Shown: positions 18,245 to 27,128 of the stretch, piece by piece | Layout: every line of letters begins with the position of its first letter | How positions within the stretch are numbered: position 1 is the first letter of the stretch | Origin: Paenibacillus lactis | Lineage (GTDB): Bacteria > Bacillota > Bacilli > Paenibacillales > Paenibacillaceae | NCBI RefSeq assembly: GCF_017873605.1 | Contig: NZ_JAGGKI010000001.1 | Coordinates: 186,001-250,000, forward strand | Length of the DNA stretch: 64,000 bases | Direction of reading: 5' to 3' | Program-made: the position numbers and the translations under genes | Notes under the pieces: generated by a model | The model's input: only the letters and a program-made list of their open reading frames with translations | Database searches by the model: none | Told to the model about the DNA's origin: nothing

Positions 18245-19969
18245 TTATCTTTTCGGGAGCTGGAACGAGCTCTTCAGCGAGACGACCCGGTTAAATACTG
18301 GACGCCCAGGCTGCGAATATTTCGTATCGACATTGAAGTAGCCATGACGGAAGAACTGGAATTTATCCTGCGGCTTGGCATCCTTCATATTCGGCTCCAC
18401 GAACCCGTGCACGATCTGAAGCGAATTCGGGTTAATATCGTCAAGGAAGGATTTCTCCGCAGCAGCTTCCGTGCTCTCCTCCGTTTCACCGATGGCCTCC
18501 TGCGTCAGTTCCGGCTCGGCTTCAGCCTCCTCGTCCTTGAACAGCGGCTCATACAGGCGGAATTCGGCAGGCACGGCCTGGCTCGCTTCGACCCAATGGA
18601 TCGTCCCCTTGACTTTACGGCCGGTAAAGCCGGTGCCGCTCTTCGTCTCCGGATCATAGGTGCAGTGTATTTCGATGACCTTCCCGTTCTCGTCCTTGAT
18701 GACATCGTTGCACTTGATGAAGTAAGCATGCTTCAGACGGACCTCGTTGCCCGGGAACAGACGGAAATACTTGCTCGGAGGATTCTCCATGAAGTCCTCC
18801 TGTTCGATGTATATTTCACGGGAGAACGGAATTTGGCGGGAGCCCATTTCCGGATTTTCCGAGTTGTTCTCCGCCTCCAGCCATTCCACCTGACCTTCCG
18901 GGTAATTGGTGATCACGACCTTGAGCGGATCCAGCACCGCCATCGTCCGCGGCGCCTTCAGCTTCAGATCCTCCCGGATGAAGTGCTCCAGCATTTGACG
19001 GTCCACCGTGCCGTAAGCCTTGGAGATCCCGGTCTCATAGACGAAGCTCCGAATCGCCTCCGGCGTGTAGCCAAGCCGGCGAAGGCCGGAAATGGTCGGC
19101 ATGCGCGGATCGTCCCAGCCGTCCACATACTGCTCGTCCACCAGCTGCTTCAGCTTGCGCTTGCTCGTTACGGTCTGGGCAACGTTCAGCCGTCCGAACT
19201 CATATTGGCGCGGCGTGCATTCCATCTCGCATTCGGCGACCACCCAATCATAGAACGGGCGCTGATCCTCAAATTCCAGCGAGCAGAGGGAATGGGTAAC
19301 TCCTTCAATCGCATCCTCGATCGGATGGGCGAATGCATACATCGGGTAGATGCACCACTTGTCGCCCGTATTGTGATGATGCGCGTGGGATATGCGGTAA
19401 ATAACCGGGTCGCGCAAATTGATGTTCGGCGATGCCATGTCGATCTTGGCGCGCAGCACCCGCTCGCCATTGCCGAATTCGCCCCGGCGCATCCGTTCGA
19501 ACAGCTCCAGATTCTCTTCCACGCTGCGGTCGCGGTAAGGACTGTTTTGACCCGGCTCCGTCAGCGTGCCGCGGGTCTGCCGAATTTGGTCGGCGGTTTG
19601 ATCGTCCACGTATGCCTTCCCTTTCTTAATGAGCAGCACCGCGCGATTGTACATTTCCTCGAAATAGTCCGACGCAAAGCGCAGCTCTTCCCAATCAAAG
19701 CCGAGCCACTTTACATCCTCCTTAATGGAGTTGACGTACTCGATGTCTTCCTTCACCGGATTCGTGTCGTCGAATCGAAGATGGGTCCGTCCGCCGAACT
19801 CGTCGGCCAGCGTAAAATTAATCCAGATCGCCTTGGCATGTCCGATATGCAGGTAACCGTTCGGCTCCGGCGGGAAGCGGGTGACGATCTCCTTCACCTT
19901 GCCGGACTTCAGATCTTCGGCGATGATATTTTTTATGAAGTTGGAGGGGGTGCCCCGGTGGTTCTCCAC
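18245..19969 (-). CDS. glnS: Glutamine--tRNA ligase
   Basis: Class I synthetase that charges tRNA-Gln directly. [14 protein letters not shown] (HIGH at 41-44) and the TVTSKRKL version of KMSKS (about 267-273) are present, with the beta-barrel anticodon-binding region after. About 30 residues (about 477-506) form an acidic Glu/Ala/Thr-rich insertion inside the C-terminal barrel. GTG at 19969 preferred because GAAAGG is 8 nt upstream; a TTG three codons earlier directly abuts that site. Many Bacillales (for example B. subtilis) lack this gene and use GatCAB amidation, so horizontal origin is plausible. Confidence 0.95.
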   Translation of the reverse strand: MENHRGTPSNFIKNIIAEDLKSGKVKEIVTRFPPEPNGYLHIGHAKAIWINFTLADEFGGRTHLRFDDTNPVKEDIEYVNSIKEDVKWLGFDWEELRFASDYFEEMYNRAVLLIKKGKAYVDDQTADQIRQTRGTLTEPGQNSPYRDRSVEENLELFERMRRGEFGNGERVLRAKIDMASPNINLRDPVIYRISHAHHHNTGDKWCIYPMYAFAHPIEDAIEGVTHSLCSLEFEDQRPFYDWVVAECEMECTPRQYEFGRLNVAQTVTSKRKLKQLVDEQYVDGWDDPRMPTISGLRRLGYTPEAIRSFVYETGISKAYGTVDRQMLEHFIREDLKLKAPRTMAVLDPLKVVITNYPEGQVEWLEAENNSENPEMGSRQIPFSREIYIEQEDFMENPPSKYFRLFPGNEVRLKHAYFIKCNDVIKDENGKVIEIHCTYDPETKSGTGFTGRKVKGTIHWVEASQAVPAEFRLYEPLFKDEEAEAEPELTQEAIGETEESTEAAAEKSFLDDINPNSLQIVHGFVEPNMKDAKPQDKFQFFRHGYFNVDTKYSQPGRPVFNRVVSLKSSFQLPKR

Positions 19970-20232
19970 GTTGATCAACCTTTCGTCCTGTAATTTCCGT
20001 CTATCTCCTGTATAAACGTGTTTCCCTTAAATATACCTGTAATATCCCGATTGTTCAAGGAACGCGGGCGCTTCCAAGGGATAAGGCAGTCCTTTCAAAT
20101 AAACCGGATATATCCGCTGGGAGCCCTTATAGCCCCTGCTGCCCAGTGGATGTGAAGCTTCGCTGGGCAAGCCAGCAAAAAGCGGGCAATCCGCGAGTAA
20201 GCCAGCGCGTCTGCCGCGGCACTACATATGCT
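19970..20232. other. Intergenic region upstream of glnS
   Basis: No gene seen. It contains a stem-loop with arms TGCCCAG and CTGGGCA (about 20139-20168). I looked for T-box elements expected for a synthetase gene (the AGGGTGGNACCGCG box and a following terminator) and found none. Confidence 0.6.
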
Positions 20233-20262
20233 TTGACGGGTGCGGCTTGAATGAGGTAGCAT
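20233..20262 (+). promoter_or_regulatory. Promoter for DUF2164 gene
   Basis: TTGACG (20233-20238) and TAGCAT (20257-20262) with 18 bp between; predicted start about 20269. This falls after the ATG at 20261 and so favours the ATG at 20297 as the real start. Confidence 0.5.
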
Positions 20263-20296
20263 GGATACAAAAACAGCCGACAGGAGGCAATCCTTC

Positions 20297-20557
20297 ATGA
20301 GACCGATCAAGCTTGCCAAGGAACAGCGCGATCTGCTGGTCGAAGAAGTCCGCCATTATTTCGAAACCGAGCGCGGCGAAATGATCGGCCATCTAGCTGC
20401 GGAAGGTATCTTGGACTATTTTGCGGCAACCCTGGGACCTTACATTTACAATCAGGCACTCAGCGATTGCAGGCAAGTCGTAAATGAGCGGATGATTACG
20501 CTGGAAGAAGACATTTACGCGCTGGAAAAAAACACGAACACGAAGCGAACCCGCTAA
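20297..20557 (+). CDS. DUF2164 family protein
   Basis: 86-residue soluble protein of unknown function. The pattern IKLAKEQRDLLVEEVRHYFETERGEMIGHLAAEGILDYFAATLGPYIYNQAL matches the small DUF2164 family, of which the GP-x-IYNQAL core is the hallmark. ATG at 20297 has AGGAGG 9 nt upstream; the ATG at 20261 lacks a comparable site and lies before the predicted transcription start. The C-terminal tail is basic (KNTNTKRTR). Followed 40 bp later by a GNAT gene, perhaps co-transcribed. Confidence 0.8.
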   Translation: MRPIKLAKEQRDLLVEEVRHYFETERGEMIGHLAAEGILDYFAATLGPYIYNQALSDCRQVVNERMITLEEDIYALEKNTNTKRTR

Positions 20558-20597
20558 AGCAGCGGACTAGGATCAATACAAAAGAGGGAGATACGAG

Positions 20598-21146
20598 ATG
20601 TTTGGATATGCGCTTGACGAGCACGTCGAGCTGCGTCCGCTTGCGATCGAGCATGCGCGGGCGCTGTTCGAAATCACGGACCGTTCACGGGATCGGCTGC
20701 GGAAGTGGCTTCCCTGGGTGGATTCCGTACAGGAGGTTAACGATACCGTCAACTATATAAAAGGAGCCATGAAGCAGGCTGCGGAAAACGGCGGCTTCTC
20801 CGCCGGCATCTGGGTGAGAGAAGAGCTGGCGGGAACGATCTCCTTCCATGAGATCGATTGGAACAACCGCTCCGTCGGCCTCGGCTACTGGCTTGATCAG
20901 CAATTCACCGGACAAGGGCTGATGACGAGCGCTTGCCGGGCTTTCACGGACCATGCGCTCATGCGGATGGGGCTGAACCGGGTGGAGATTCGCTGCGCAA
21001 CCGCCAACCACCGCAGCCGGGCAATCCCGGAGCGGCTGGGATTCGTCCTGGAGGGCGTTATCCGCGAGGCGGAGAAGCTGCCCCAAGGCTACGTCAACCA
21101 TGCCGTCTACGGCATGATTCAGAGCGAATGGAAGCGGCTAGGCTAG
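20598..21146 (+). CDS. RimJ/RimL-type GNAT N-acetyltransferase
   Basis: 182-residue acetyl-CoA-dependent acetyltransferase. It begins with the ELRPL strand, has SVGLGYWLDQQFTGQGLMTSA (the acetyl-CoA pyrophosphate loop Q-x-x-G-x-G/A at about 106-111) and ends with the ANHRSRAIPERLGFVLEG helix-strand typical of RimL/YdaF proteins that modify ribosomal-protein N-termini or other amines. ATG preceded by GAGGGAG. Substrate cannot be read from sequence. Confidence 0.88.
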   Translation: MFGYALDEHVELRPLAIEHARALFEITDRSRDRLRKWLPWVDSVQEVNDTVNYIKGAMKQAAENGGFSAGIWVREELAGTISFHEIDWNNRSVGLGYWLDQQFTGQGLMTSACRAFTDHALMRMGLNRVEIRCATANHRSRAIPERLGFVLEGVIREAEKLPQGYVNHAVYGMIQSEWKRLG

Positions 21147-21355
21147 ATTGGAATTTTATTTTATTATCGAACGGGGGCAGGACGCAGCATCCAGACATCC
21201 GGCGAATCGCCAAGGTCATGGATGGAGGCGCCTGTCCCCTTTTACTGCCTAAGTCATAGCCTGGAAACCTATCCAGTAAAACTTCGCGGACCGCTTCTAG
21301 CTTGAGGGTGCGGTCGGCAAGCTGCAGGGTGCAACGCAATCAAGCTTTCGCTGAA

Positions 21356-22009
21356 TTAGGATTCCCTTAATTTCTCCAGCGACTTTGCGAACTGCCCCTT
21401 CAAGCTTGCAGCCAGCTCCTCCAGCTCCAGCATCCGGCTTAGCGCCTCCTCATCCTTGCGGCCTTCCTTCATCACGCGCAGCACTTCCCGCACCGTTACA
21501 CCGGAGCTGCGGCGATCCAGCCGGGTCACAGGGGAATCCGCGCTAACCTCGCCTTCCTCCAGGACGCGGAAATAAAACCCGCTGTAGCCCGTGTTCAGCA
21601 CCCTGGCCGGCATATCCTTCACCCCGTGCTTGTGCGACAGCTTGAAGCACGGATATCTGGGCTGGCTGACCTGCAGGACTGCTTCGCCAATCCGAAACAC
21701 ATCGCCGATGCATACCTGGTCCTCCAGGAGGCCTTGCAGCGTTAAATTTTCCCCGAAAGAGGCATACTGCATATCCTTGCCCAGGGATCTTCGCCAATAT
21801 GGATAGTGCTCGTATGGATAAGCGCACACCGCCTTGTCCGGACCTCCATGATTCACGAGATCGGCCTGACCGTCCCCTTCGAAATTCACATTGCTTAAAA
21901 ATACCGGTCCTTGCACAGGCTGCTTATAGATTCCGGTTGTCAGAGCCTTGCCCTCATAATCCACCGTGACCGGCTTCCCTACATTCAGCGAAACGATTCC
22001 CAACGTCAT
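21356..22009 (-). CDS. MOSC domain protein, YiiM/YflK-like
   Basis: 217-residue protein with an N-terminal MOSC beta-barrel and a C-terminal helical 3-alpha domain. NVNFEGDGQADLVNHGGPDKAVCAYPYEHY and the conserved cysteine in SQPRYPCFKLSHKHG match the molybdenum-cofactor sulfurase C-terminal family. YiiM-type members reduce N-hydroxylated compounds, such as 6-hydroxylaminopurine, using Mo cofactor. It therefore fits with moaA and mobA in this window, though it is not adjacent to them. ATG start; single gene. Confidence 0.88.
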   Translation of the reverse strand: MTLGIVSLNVGKPVTVDYEGKALTTGIYKQPVQGPVFLSNVNFEGDGQADLVNHGGPDKAVCAYPYEHYPYWRRSLGKDMQYASFGENLTLQGLLEDQVCIGDVFRIGEAVLQVSQPRYPCFKLSHKHGVKDMPARVLNTGYSGFYFRVLEEGEVSADSPVTRLDRRSSGVTVREVLRVMKEGRKDEEALSRMLELEELAASLKGQFAKSLEKLRES

Positions 22010-22141
22010 GGCAACTTTACCTCCGTCTATCTGATCTTTTCATCATACTATATGAGGTTGTTCAAAAAGTCATCATTTGATCACGGGGCAACTCTAAAAG
22101 GCATATTCACATCGGCGCTTGCTCAACCTCCAGAGTCCGAC

Positions 22142-22206
22142 ACGCATACCGGTTATGACGTTGCATAAGGCCTGTACGCATACCGGATATGGCAATGCGT
22201 AAGGCC
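22142..22206. repeat. Two imperfect 34-bp direct repeats
   Basis: ACGCATACCGG occurs at 22142 and again at 22176, each copy continuing with a TATG, a TGC-TAAGGCC segment and similar spacing. Each copy holds a small palindrome CATA-CCGG-x-TATG. The copies lie downstream of the convergent ends of no gene, between the GNAT stop and the MOSC start. Confidence 0.6.
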
Positions 22207-22220
22207 GGCCGGATACAGCA

Positions 22221-22249
22221 AACGGCCCGGCAGCAAGCGCCGGACCGTT
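22221..22249 (-). terminator. GC-rich stem-loop after GNAT gene
   Basis: AACGG-x-CCGGC, loop of 7, GCCGG-x-CCGTT, followed on the minus strand by TTTGCTG. Possible weak terminator of the GNAT gene ending at 22302. Confidence 0.45.
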
Positions 22250-22301
22250 CATCCCAAACCGCGCCCATCGCCGGGCCGGATGCTGAGCATTCCTGATATT
22301 T

Positions 22302-22796
22302 TTATAAAAAGCAGCACATCCATATATCATCCACATACCGGCCATCCACATAAAACTCCCGGACCAGCCTTCCCTCTTCCCGGAAGCCGCAAGCGCGGTA
22401 TAAGGATAAGGCCGCAAGATTCGAGGACAGCACCCGGAGCCTCAGCTTGGCAATACCTTCTCCACTCGCCAGCTCCTTGGCCGCCTCGATCAGCTGCAGG
22501 CCGATGCCTTGGCGCTGATAGGACGGATGGACCGCAATATTCAGCTCCATCACATGGCGATGGCTTGCCAGCCCGCTGGGAGAGCGAAAGCCGACATAAC
22601 CGCATAATATATCTTCGCAAGCCGCTACCAGCTGGCTTCCGGGAGGGCAATGCAGCAGAAACTGCTCCCTCGAGGTCCAATGCAGCGGCTCGGGGGCCGT
22701 ATTCCTGTTCCACACCAGATGGTCCAGCTCCATCAGCTGGGCGGCGTCCTTCATCTCCGACAAGCGGATGGTGACGATTTCCTGACTGGCTTTCAC
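22302..22796 (-). CDS. GNAT family N-acetyltransferase
   Basis: 164-residue acetyltransferase: ELNIAVHPSYQRQGIGLQLIEAAKELA holds the R/Q-x-x-G-x-G acetyl-CoA loop (Q-R-Q-G-I-G) and is followed by LRVLSSNLAALSLYRACGFREEG, the standard C-terminal motif. The start is GTG with a GGGGATG-type site upstream. Close to YhhY/phosphinothricin-type GNATs but substrate unknown. Single gene. Confidence 0.87.
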   Translation of the reverse strand: MKASQEIVTIRLSEMKDAAQLMELDHLVWNRNTAPEPLHWTSREQFLLHCPPGSQLVAACEDILCGYVGFRSPSGLASHRHVMELNIAVHPSYQRQGIGLQLIEAAKELASGEGIAKLRLRVLSSNLAALSLYRACGFREEGRLVREFYVDGRYVDDIWMCCFL

Positions 22797-22987
22797 CCTA
22801 GCATCCCCTCACTTTAAACAGCGCGTACCTCTTTATTATAACAGGTGGGGGCAACCGCTGCAGGGTAAGCTCGGTATGCAACAGCCTATCCTATATCGTT
22901 CGATCCGGCCGAGAGAACAATGGCAGCGGGGACCCTATGTCCAAGCAGAACCGGAATCCCCTACACACGGTATCTCATTGTACTCAT

Positions 22988-23902
22988 CTATAACAACGGG
23001 TAAATTTCTGTCCAAATTGCATCCATGATCTCCTGCATTCGATCTTCCCGGCTATTCACCGCGATGACCGCATCTTTGCCGGGGAGAATGATGCATAGCT
23101 GGCCGGATGCCCCATCTGCACGATAGGCATCGTGAGTGCACATCCAAAATTGGCAGCCATACCCCTGAGCCCAATCGGGGCTGCCCTGCGTATCGATCTG
23201 TTTGGAGGATGCGAATCGTATCCACGCTTCAGGCACAATCTGTTGTCCTTCCCACAATCCGCGCTGCAGCAGAAGCTGGCCAAAAATGCTGAGTTCCTCA
23301 TTGCTGATAGATAAGCCCGCACATCCCAGCGTCACACCCAGCGGGGATGACTCCCAATGAACATTTTCTATACCCAAGGGCTCAAACAGGCGTGGAGTCA
23401 GATAGTCCCTTACCGTCTCGCCTGTCGCCGCCTGGAGCATAGCCGAGATCATAAACGTATCTCCACTGCTGTATGTAAACATGTCGCCCGGCGTCCGGTC
23501 AAGCGGTAGCGACATATAGTACTTAGCCCAATCCTTCTCTTTCAAGGATGCTCTTTCGTTTGCCCATAAGGGCGGCGAATCATGGCCCGAAGACATTCGA
23601 AGCAAATTGTATAGTGTGATGTTGCCGGGATCGAGAGACGGCTCCAGATTGTCAACTATCGAAGAGTTACTATTAAAAAATTCACCCAGCCGGCTGTTCA
23701 GCGCGAGCTTGCCTTCCTCAATGGCCAGGCCGACGGCCATACAAGTAAAAGATTTGCTAATGGAATGCTGAACACGCCGTTTGTCCTCCGTCAAATCGTA
23801 CTTCCCCCACAGCCGGCCGTTTTGACGAACCCGCGCTGAGTGAACCTGCAATCCTCTGTCTGCGATGTAATCAATAAAGCCGGTTAATGAATGATTAGAC
23901 AT
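22988..23902 (-). CDS. Serine beta-lactamase-like protein (class C/DD-peptidase fold)
   Basis: 304-residue protein of the beta-lactamase/penicillin-binding-protein-like hydrolase family. The nucleophile motif is S47-I-S-K50 (SxxK), and the second motif is Y144-S-S146 (YxN replaced by YxS). The third, HxG/KTG-like, is probably DGASGQ near the end. No signal peptide, so it is likely a cytoplasmic esterase or amidohydrolase rather than a resistance enzyme. ATG at 23902 chosen because GGAGG is 7 nt upstream; the longer frame to 23929 has none. Divergent from the beta-1,2-glucan operon. Confidence 0.85.
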   Translation of the reverse strand: MSNHSLTGFIDYIADRGLQVHSARVRQNGRLWGKYDLTEDKRRVQHSISKSFTCMAVGLAIEEGKLALNSRLGEFFNSNSSIVDNLEPSLDPGNITLYNLLRMSSGHDSPPLWANERASLKEKDWAKYYMSLPLDRTPGDMFTYSSGDTFMISAMLQAATGETVRDYLTPRLFEPLGIENVHWESSPLGVTLGCAGLSISNEELSIFGQLLLQRGLWEGQQIVPEAWIRFASSKQIDTQGSPDWAQGYGCQFWMCTHDAYRADGASGQLCIILPGKDAVIAVNSREDRMQEIMDAIWTEIYPLL

Positions 23903-24092
23903 GGATTTACCTCCTATCCGATTAGGCATATTCGCTTCGGTCTCGTAAGACCGCAGCCCCTGAAAGGGTCTTCAGCAAGATTCATGCTCTCATCTCAGAA
24001 TAACATGTTTCAACCCCAATAGAAACGTTTCAACAAACGATGATTTTTTTGCCAATACACGATTACAGGAATCCCTTGTATCCCCAATGAAA
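23903..24092. promoter_or_regulatory. Divergent intergenic region with GAAACGTTTC palindrome
   Basis: A perfect 10-bp palindrome GAAACGTTTC at 24022-24031, the core shape of LacI/CcpA-family sites, lies about 120 bp upstream of the beta-lactamase-like gene. I see no gene here and no clear -10/-35 for the minus-strand gene. Confidence 0.45.
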
Positions 24093-24106
24093 TGAAAGCG
24101 TTTTCT
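24093..24106. promoter_or_regulatory. Consensus cre (CcpA) site
   Basis: TGAAAGCGTTTTCT fits the Bacillus cre consensus TGWAARCGYTWNCW at every position. It lies about 100 bp upstream of the promoter of the glycan operon, so carbon-source control by CcpA is expected; upstream placement leaves activation or repression open. Confidence 0.7.
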
Positions 24107-24199
24107 ATGGCGAAAACACACTCCATTTAGGGAAAAATATAGATTTCAGTCCTTAACTGGATCATTTCACATGAAAAATTATAATTTTTAAAAACGATA

Positions 24200-24248
24200 T
24201 TGACAAAGATTTGATGTGCAATTATGATGTTATCGAAACGATTCGATA
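24200..24248 (+). promoter_or_regulatory. Promoter and LacI-type operator of glycan operon
   Basis: TTGACA (24200-24205) and TATGAT (24223-24228) are separated by exactly 17 bp. Three bases later, 24231-24248 is a perfect inverted repeat TATCGAA-ACGA-TTCGATA overlying the predicted start (about 24235). This is the classical repressor position, and the LacI-family gene at the end of this operon (34644) is the obvious ligand. A 170-nt leader precedes the first gene. Confidence 0.8.
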
Positions 24249-24405
24249 AATCGCTTTCATAAAATAACGATCATATCTTGAATCACATCGGTAACGGAAC
24301 TGACAGGTACCTTCAGCAGTCCCGCTTGGATATTGCGAATATCGGGGGATGCTTAGATCCCTCCGCCTATTTGCCTAGATCGTTCACACTTGAAAGGGGT
24401 TACTT

Positions 24406-25173
24406 ATGGCGCATATTACGATAGAGACCGGCTCCCCCACTTTATGCATGACGACAAGCATCCATGTCGTGTCGCCCGTGGAATCAGGCAAACCGCCGGA
24501 TTACACACTCTATCTTCTTCATGGAGCAGGCGATAACGCAAGTACTTGGCAGCGCCTGACTACCGTTGAGCAATACGCACATCAATACAACTGCACCGTC
24601 ATTATGCCGGAGGCAAACCGAAGCTACTATACAGACATGACGTATGGGCTTAACTATTTTTATTACATTACCCAGGAGCTCCCGAAGTTTTGCAGCCGAT
24701 TGTTCCAACTGAATGAGGACCGGGCCCGTACCTTTATCGCCGGCTTGTCCATGGGCGGATACGGAGCACTTAAATGTGCGTTAACTTATCCCGGACAATA
24801 CGCAAAAGCCGTTTCGTTATCCGGTGTAACCGATATTCGGAAGAGGATTCACGATATGGACATGCCTGCCGGTATGGTCAAGGAAATGCAGGCCGTATTC
24901 GGTCCGGAGCTCGACATCAAGCCGGATCAGGATCTGTACAAGCTCGCGGAAACGGCACTTGCGCAGACCGGAAAGCTGCCCCCGATCCTCTGCTGCTGCG
25001 GAACGGAAGATCCCTTTATCGAGATGAACCGCGAATTTGCCGCGTACCTGAGACAAAGCGGTTCCGACTTCCACTACGTGGAAGGACCCGGAGCGCATGA
25101 ATGGCGATTCTGGGAGCAGCATCTGGAAACGGCATTTGATTTTCTTTTTAACGACAAGACTCAAGAAGAGTGA
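24406..25173 (+). CDS. Alpha/beta-hydrolase esterase (esterase D-like)
   Basis: 255-residue cytoplasmic serine esterase of the CE1/esterase-D type. The oxyanion strand YLLHGAGDNASTW is near 36-48, the nucleophile elbow is GLSMGG with S115, and the probable acid and base are D202 and H231. No signal peptide. ATG with AAAGGGG upstream. First gene of the sugar-uptake operon, overlapping the permease leader by its stop. Inference: it removes an acyl substituent (for example acetyl or succinyl) from the imported oligosaccharide before phosphorolysis. Confidence 0.82.
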   Translation: MAHITIETGSPTLCMTTSIHVVSPVESGKPPDYTLYLLHGAGDNASTWQRLTTVEQYAHQYNCTVIMPEANRSYYTDMTYGLNYFYYITQELPKFCSRLFQLNEDRARTFIAGLSMGGYGALKCALTYPGQYAKAVSLSGVTDIRKRIHDMDMPAGMVKEMQAVFGPELDIKPDQDLYKLAETALAQTGKLPPILCCCGTEDPFIEMNREFAAYLRQSGSDFHYVEGPGAHEWRFWEQHLETAFDFLFNDKTQEE

Positions 25174-25184
25174 GGAGATGCCAC

Positions 25185-26144
25185 TTGAAACCTGCAGCCT
25201 TAGGGCCCACCAAGAAACCGCACGGACGCTCAAAATTCAAGAAGCTTGCGTCTGAAATCAAAAAAAACCGAATGACCTACACCCTGCTGATTCCGGGGCT
25301 TGTCTGGCTGATCATCTTCGCCTACATGCCGATGGGCGGCCTGTCCCTCGCATTCAAGGACTACAAGGCCAATCTCGGGATCCTGGGGAGCCCTTGGGTC
25401 GGATTCGAAAACTTTAAGTATGTATTCCGGGATCCGACCTTTATCGATGCCGTCTGGCGTACGCTCTACATTAACATTATCAAGCTGGCGGTCACGTTTC
25501 CGGTTCCGATCATTCTCGCACTGATCCTGAACGAGCTGCGGATGAGCCGGATGAAAAAGGCCTTCCAGACGGTGCTGACCTTCCCGCACTTCCTGTCCTG
25601 GATTATCGTCTCCGGTATTGTCATCAACGTGCTCGCTTATGACGGCCTGGTGAACAGCACCCTTGCGATACTCGGTCTGCCGACCATCAACTTCCTCGGT
25701 TCGGAAAGCAACTTCATTCCGATGATCCTGCTCACGGATATCTGGAAATCCGCCGGCTGGGGAGCGATCGTCTACCTCGCCGCCATATCCGGTATCGATC
25801 AAGACCAGTATGAATCGGCTCAAATCGACGGAGCTACACGTATGCAGCAGATGTTCCGCATTACGCTGCCTAATATTATGCCAACCGTGACGATCATGTT
25901 CATCCTTTCGGTAGGCGGACTGATGTCCTCCGGCTTCGATCAAATATTTAACCTGGCGAATGCCGCGACCAAGAACGTATCGGAAGTGCTGGACGTCTAC
26001 ATTTACCGGATTACGTTCCAGTCGTCAACGGACTTCTCGTTCTCTACGGCGGTCAGCTTGTTCCGGTCTCTCGTCAACATGGCGCTTCTGCTTATTGCGG
26101 ACAGAGTAGCCAAAAAAATGGGCGGAGACGGTTTATTCCGTTAA
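25185..26144 (+). CDS. ABC sugar permease, LplB type
   Basis: Integral membrane subunit of a carbohydrate ABC importer; 319 residues, six predicted helices. The EAA loop is SAQIDGATRMQQMFRITLPNI (about 209-229), which contacts the ATPase. TTG start chosen because GAGGAG lies 7 nt upstream; the longer frame starts within the esterase stop. Typical LplB/YteP length and sequence (TYTLLIPGLVWLIIFAYMPMGG). No ATPase gene in the operon, so a shared MsmX-type ATPase encoded elsewhere is expected. Confidence 0.93.
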   Translation: MKPAALGPTKKPHGRSKFKKLASEIKKNRMTYTLLIPGLVWLIIFAYMPMGGLSLAFKDYKANLGILGSPWVGFENFKYVFRDPTFIDAVWRTLYINIIKLAVTFPVPIILALILNELRMSRMKKAFQTVLTFPHFLSWIIVSGIVINVLAYDGLVNSTLAILGLPTINFLGSESNFIPMILLTDIWKSAGWGAIVYLAAISGIDQDQYESAQIDGATRMQQMFRITLPNIMPTVTIMFILSVGGLMSSGFDQIFNLANAATKNVSEVLDVYIYRITFQSSTDFSFSTAVSLFRSLVNMALLLIADRVAKKMGGDGLFR

Positions 26145-26162
26145 GAAAGGAGTCGAAAAGAA

Positions 26163-27077
26163 ATGAGCACCATTACTTCAAGTCCCAAGAGGACGAAGAT
26201 TCGCAAGAACAAGATGAAGATGACTCTTCTCGATTATATTTTGCTGGCCGTGCTTGTCGTACTGGCTCTGCTGATCGTGATTCCGTTCTGGAATGTCATT
26301 ATGATCTCGTTCTCCACGCCAAAAGAATACGCCGATAACCCGCTCATGATGCTGCCTGCTAATCCAACGCTGGAGAATTATAAAGCGCTGTTCGCCGACG
26401 GAAGCATCTTGACCGGCTACTGGAACACCTTCAAGCTCCTGATTATCGGTTTGCCGCTCAGCCTGTTCTTAACCATTACGATGGCTTATGCGCTCAGCCG
26501 GAACAAGTTTCCGGGCAAAAAGCTGATCTTTATGCTGGTCCTGTTCACCATGATCTTCAACGGCGGGATTGTTCCGCTCTATCTCATCATGAAGGCTCTG
26601 CACCTGACCGGAACGCTCTGGTCCGTTATTCTCGCAGGCAGCTTCAGCGCCTTCAACATGATTCTGATGATGAACTACTTCCAGGGGCTCCCGGAATCCT
26701 TGATGGAATCCGCCCGGCTTGATGGGGCCGGAGAATGGAAAATCCTCTTCTCCGTCGTCCTGCCGCTGGCCGCCCCGATTATTGCGACCATTACGCTGTT
26801 CTACGGCGTAGCCATTTGGAACAGCTGGTATGACGCCATGATCTTCCTGCGTAAGGCGGATCAGCTCCCGCTCCAGAACGTGCTGCGAACGATCATCGTC
26901 GAATCGCAGACCAACGCCTCCAACGCTTCAAGCGTGGATGCTGCCGGAAAGTCCAACTTCTCGACCGGTATGAAAATGGCGGCGGTATTCGTCAGTATGG
27001 TACCGATTATGTGCTTCTTCCCGATGCTTCAAAAGCATTTTGCCAAAGGGGTATTAACAGGGGCTATCAAGACCTGA
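26163..27077 (+). CDS. ABC sugar permease, YtcP/LplC type
   Basis: Second permease subunit, 304 residues, six helices. The EAA motif lies around ESARLDGAGEWKILFSVVLPL (about 178-198). The C-terminus ends in FAKGVLTGAIKT, the usual LplC ending. ATG with AAAGGAG upstream, 18 bp after the first permease. Pairs with the preceding protein and the lipoprotein that follows. Confidence 0.93.
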   Translation: MSTITSSPKRTKIRKNKMKMTLLDYILLAVLVVLALLIVIPFWNVIMISFSTPKEYADNPLMMLPANPTLENYKALFADGSILTGYWNTFKLLIIGLPLSLFLTITMAYALSRNKFPGKKLIFMLVLFTMIFNGGIVPLYLIMKALHLTGTLWSVILAGSFSAFNMILMMNYFQGLPESLMESARLDGAGEWKILFSVVLPLAAPIIATITLFYGVAIWNSWYDAMIFLRKADQLPLQNVLRTIIVESQTNASNASSVDAAGKSNFSTGMKMAAVFVSMVPIMCFFPMLQKHFAKGVLTGAIKT

Positions 27078-27128
27078 TTAATGCATAGATTTCAGCCAAA
27101 AAAATCTAATCATTCATGGGGGTAGAAC

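Noticed and set aside
19970..20260. T-box riboswitch upstream of glnS
   Set aside because: No T-box sequence, specifier loop or antiterminator/terminator pair could be found.
21172..21242. Possible hairpin GGGGCAGG...CCTGTCCCC
   Set aside because: The loop is over 50 nt and the pairing is imperfect; insufficient to call a terminator.
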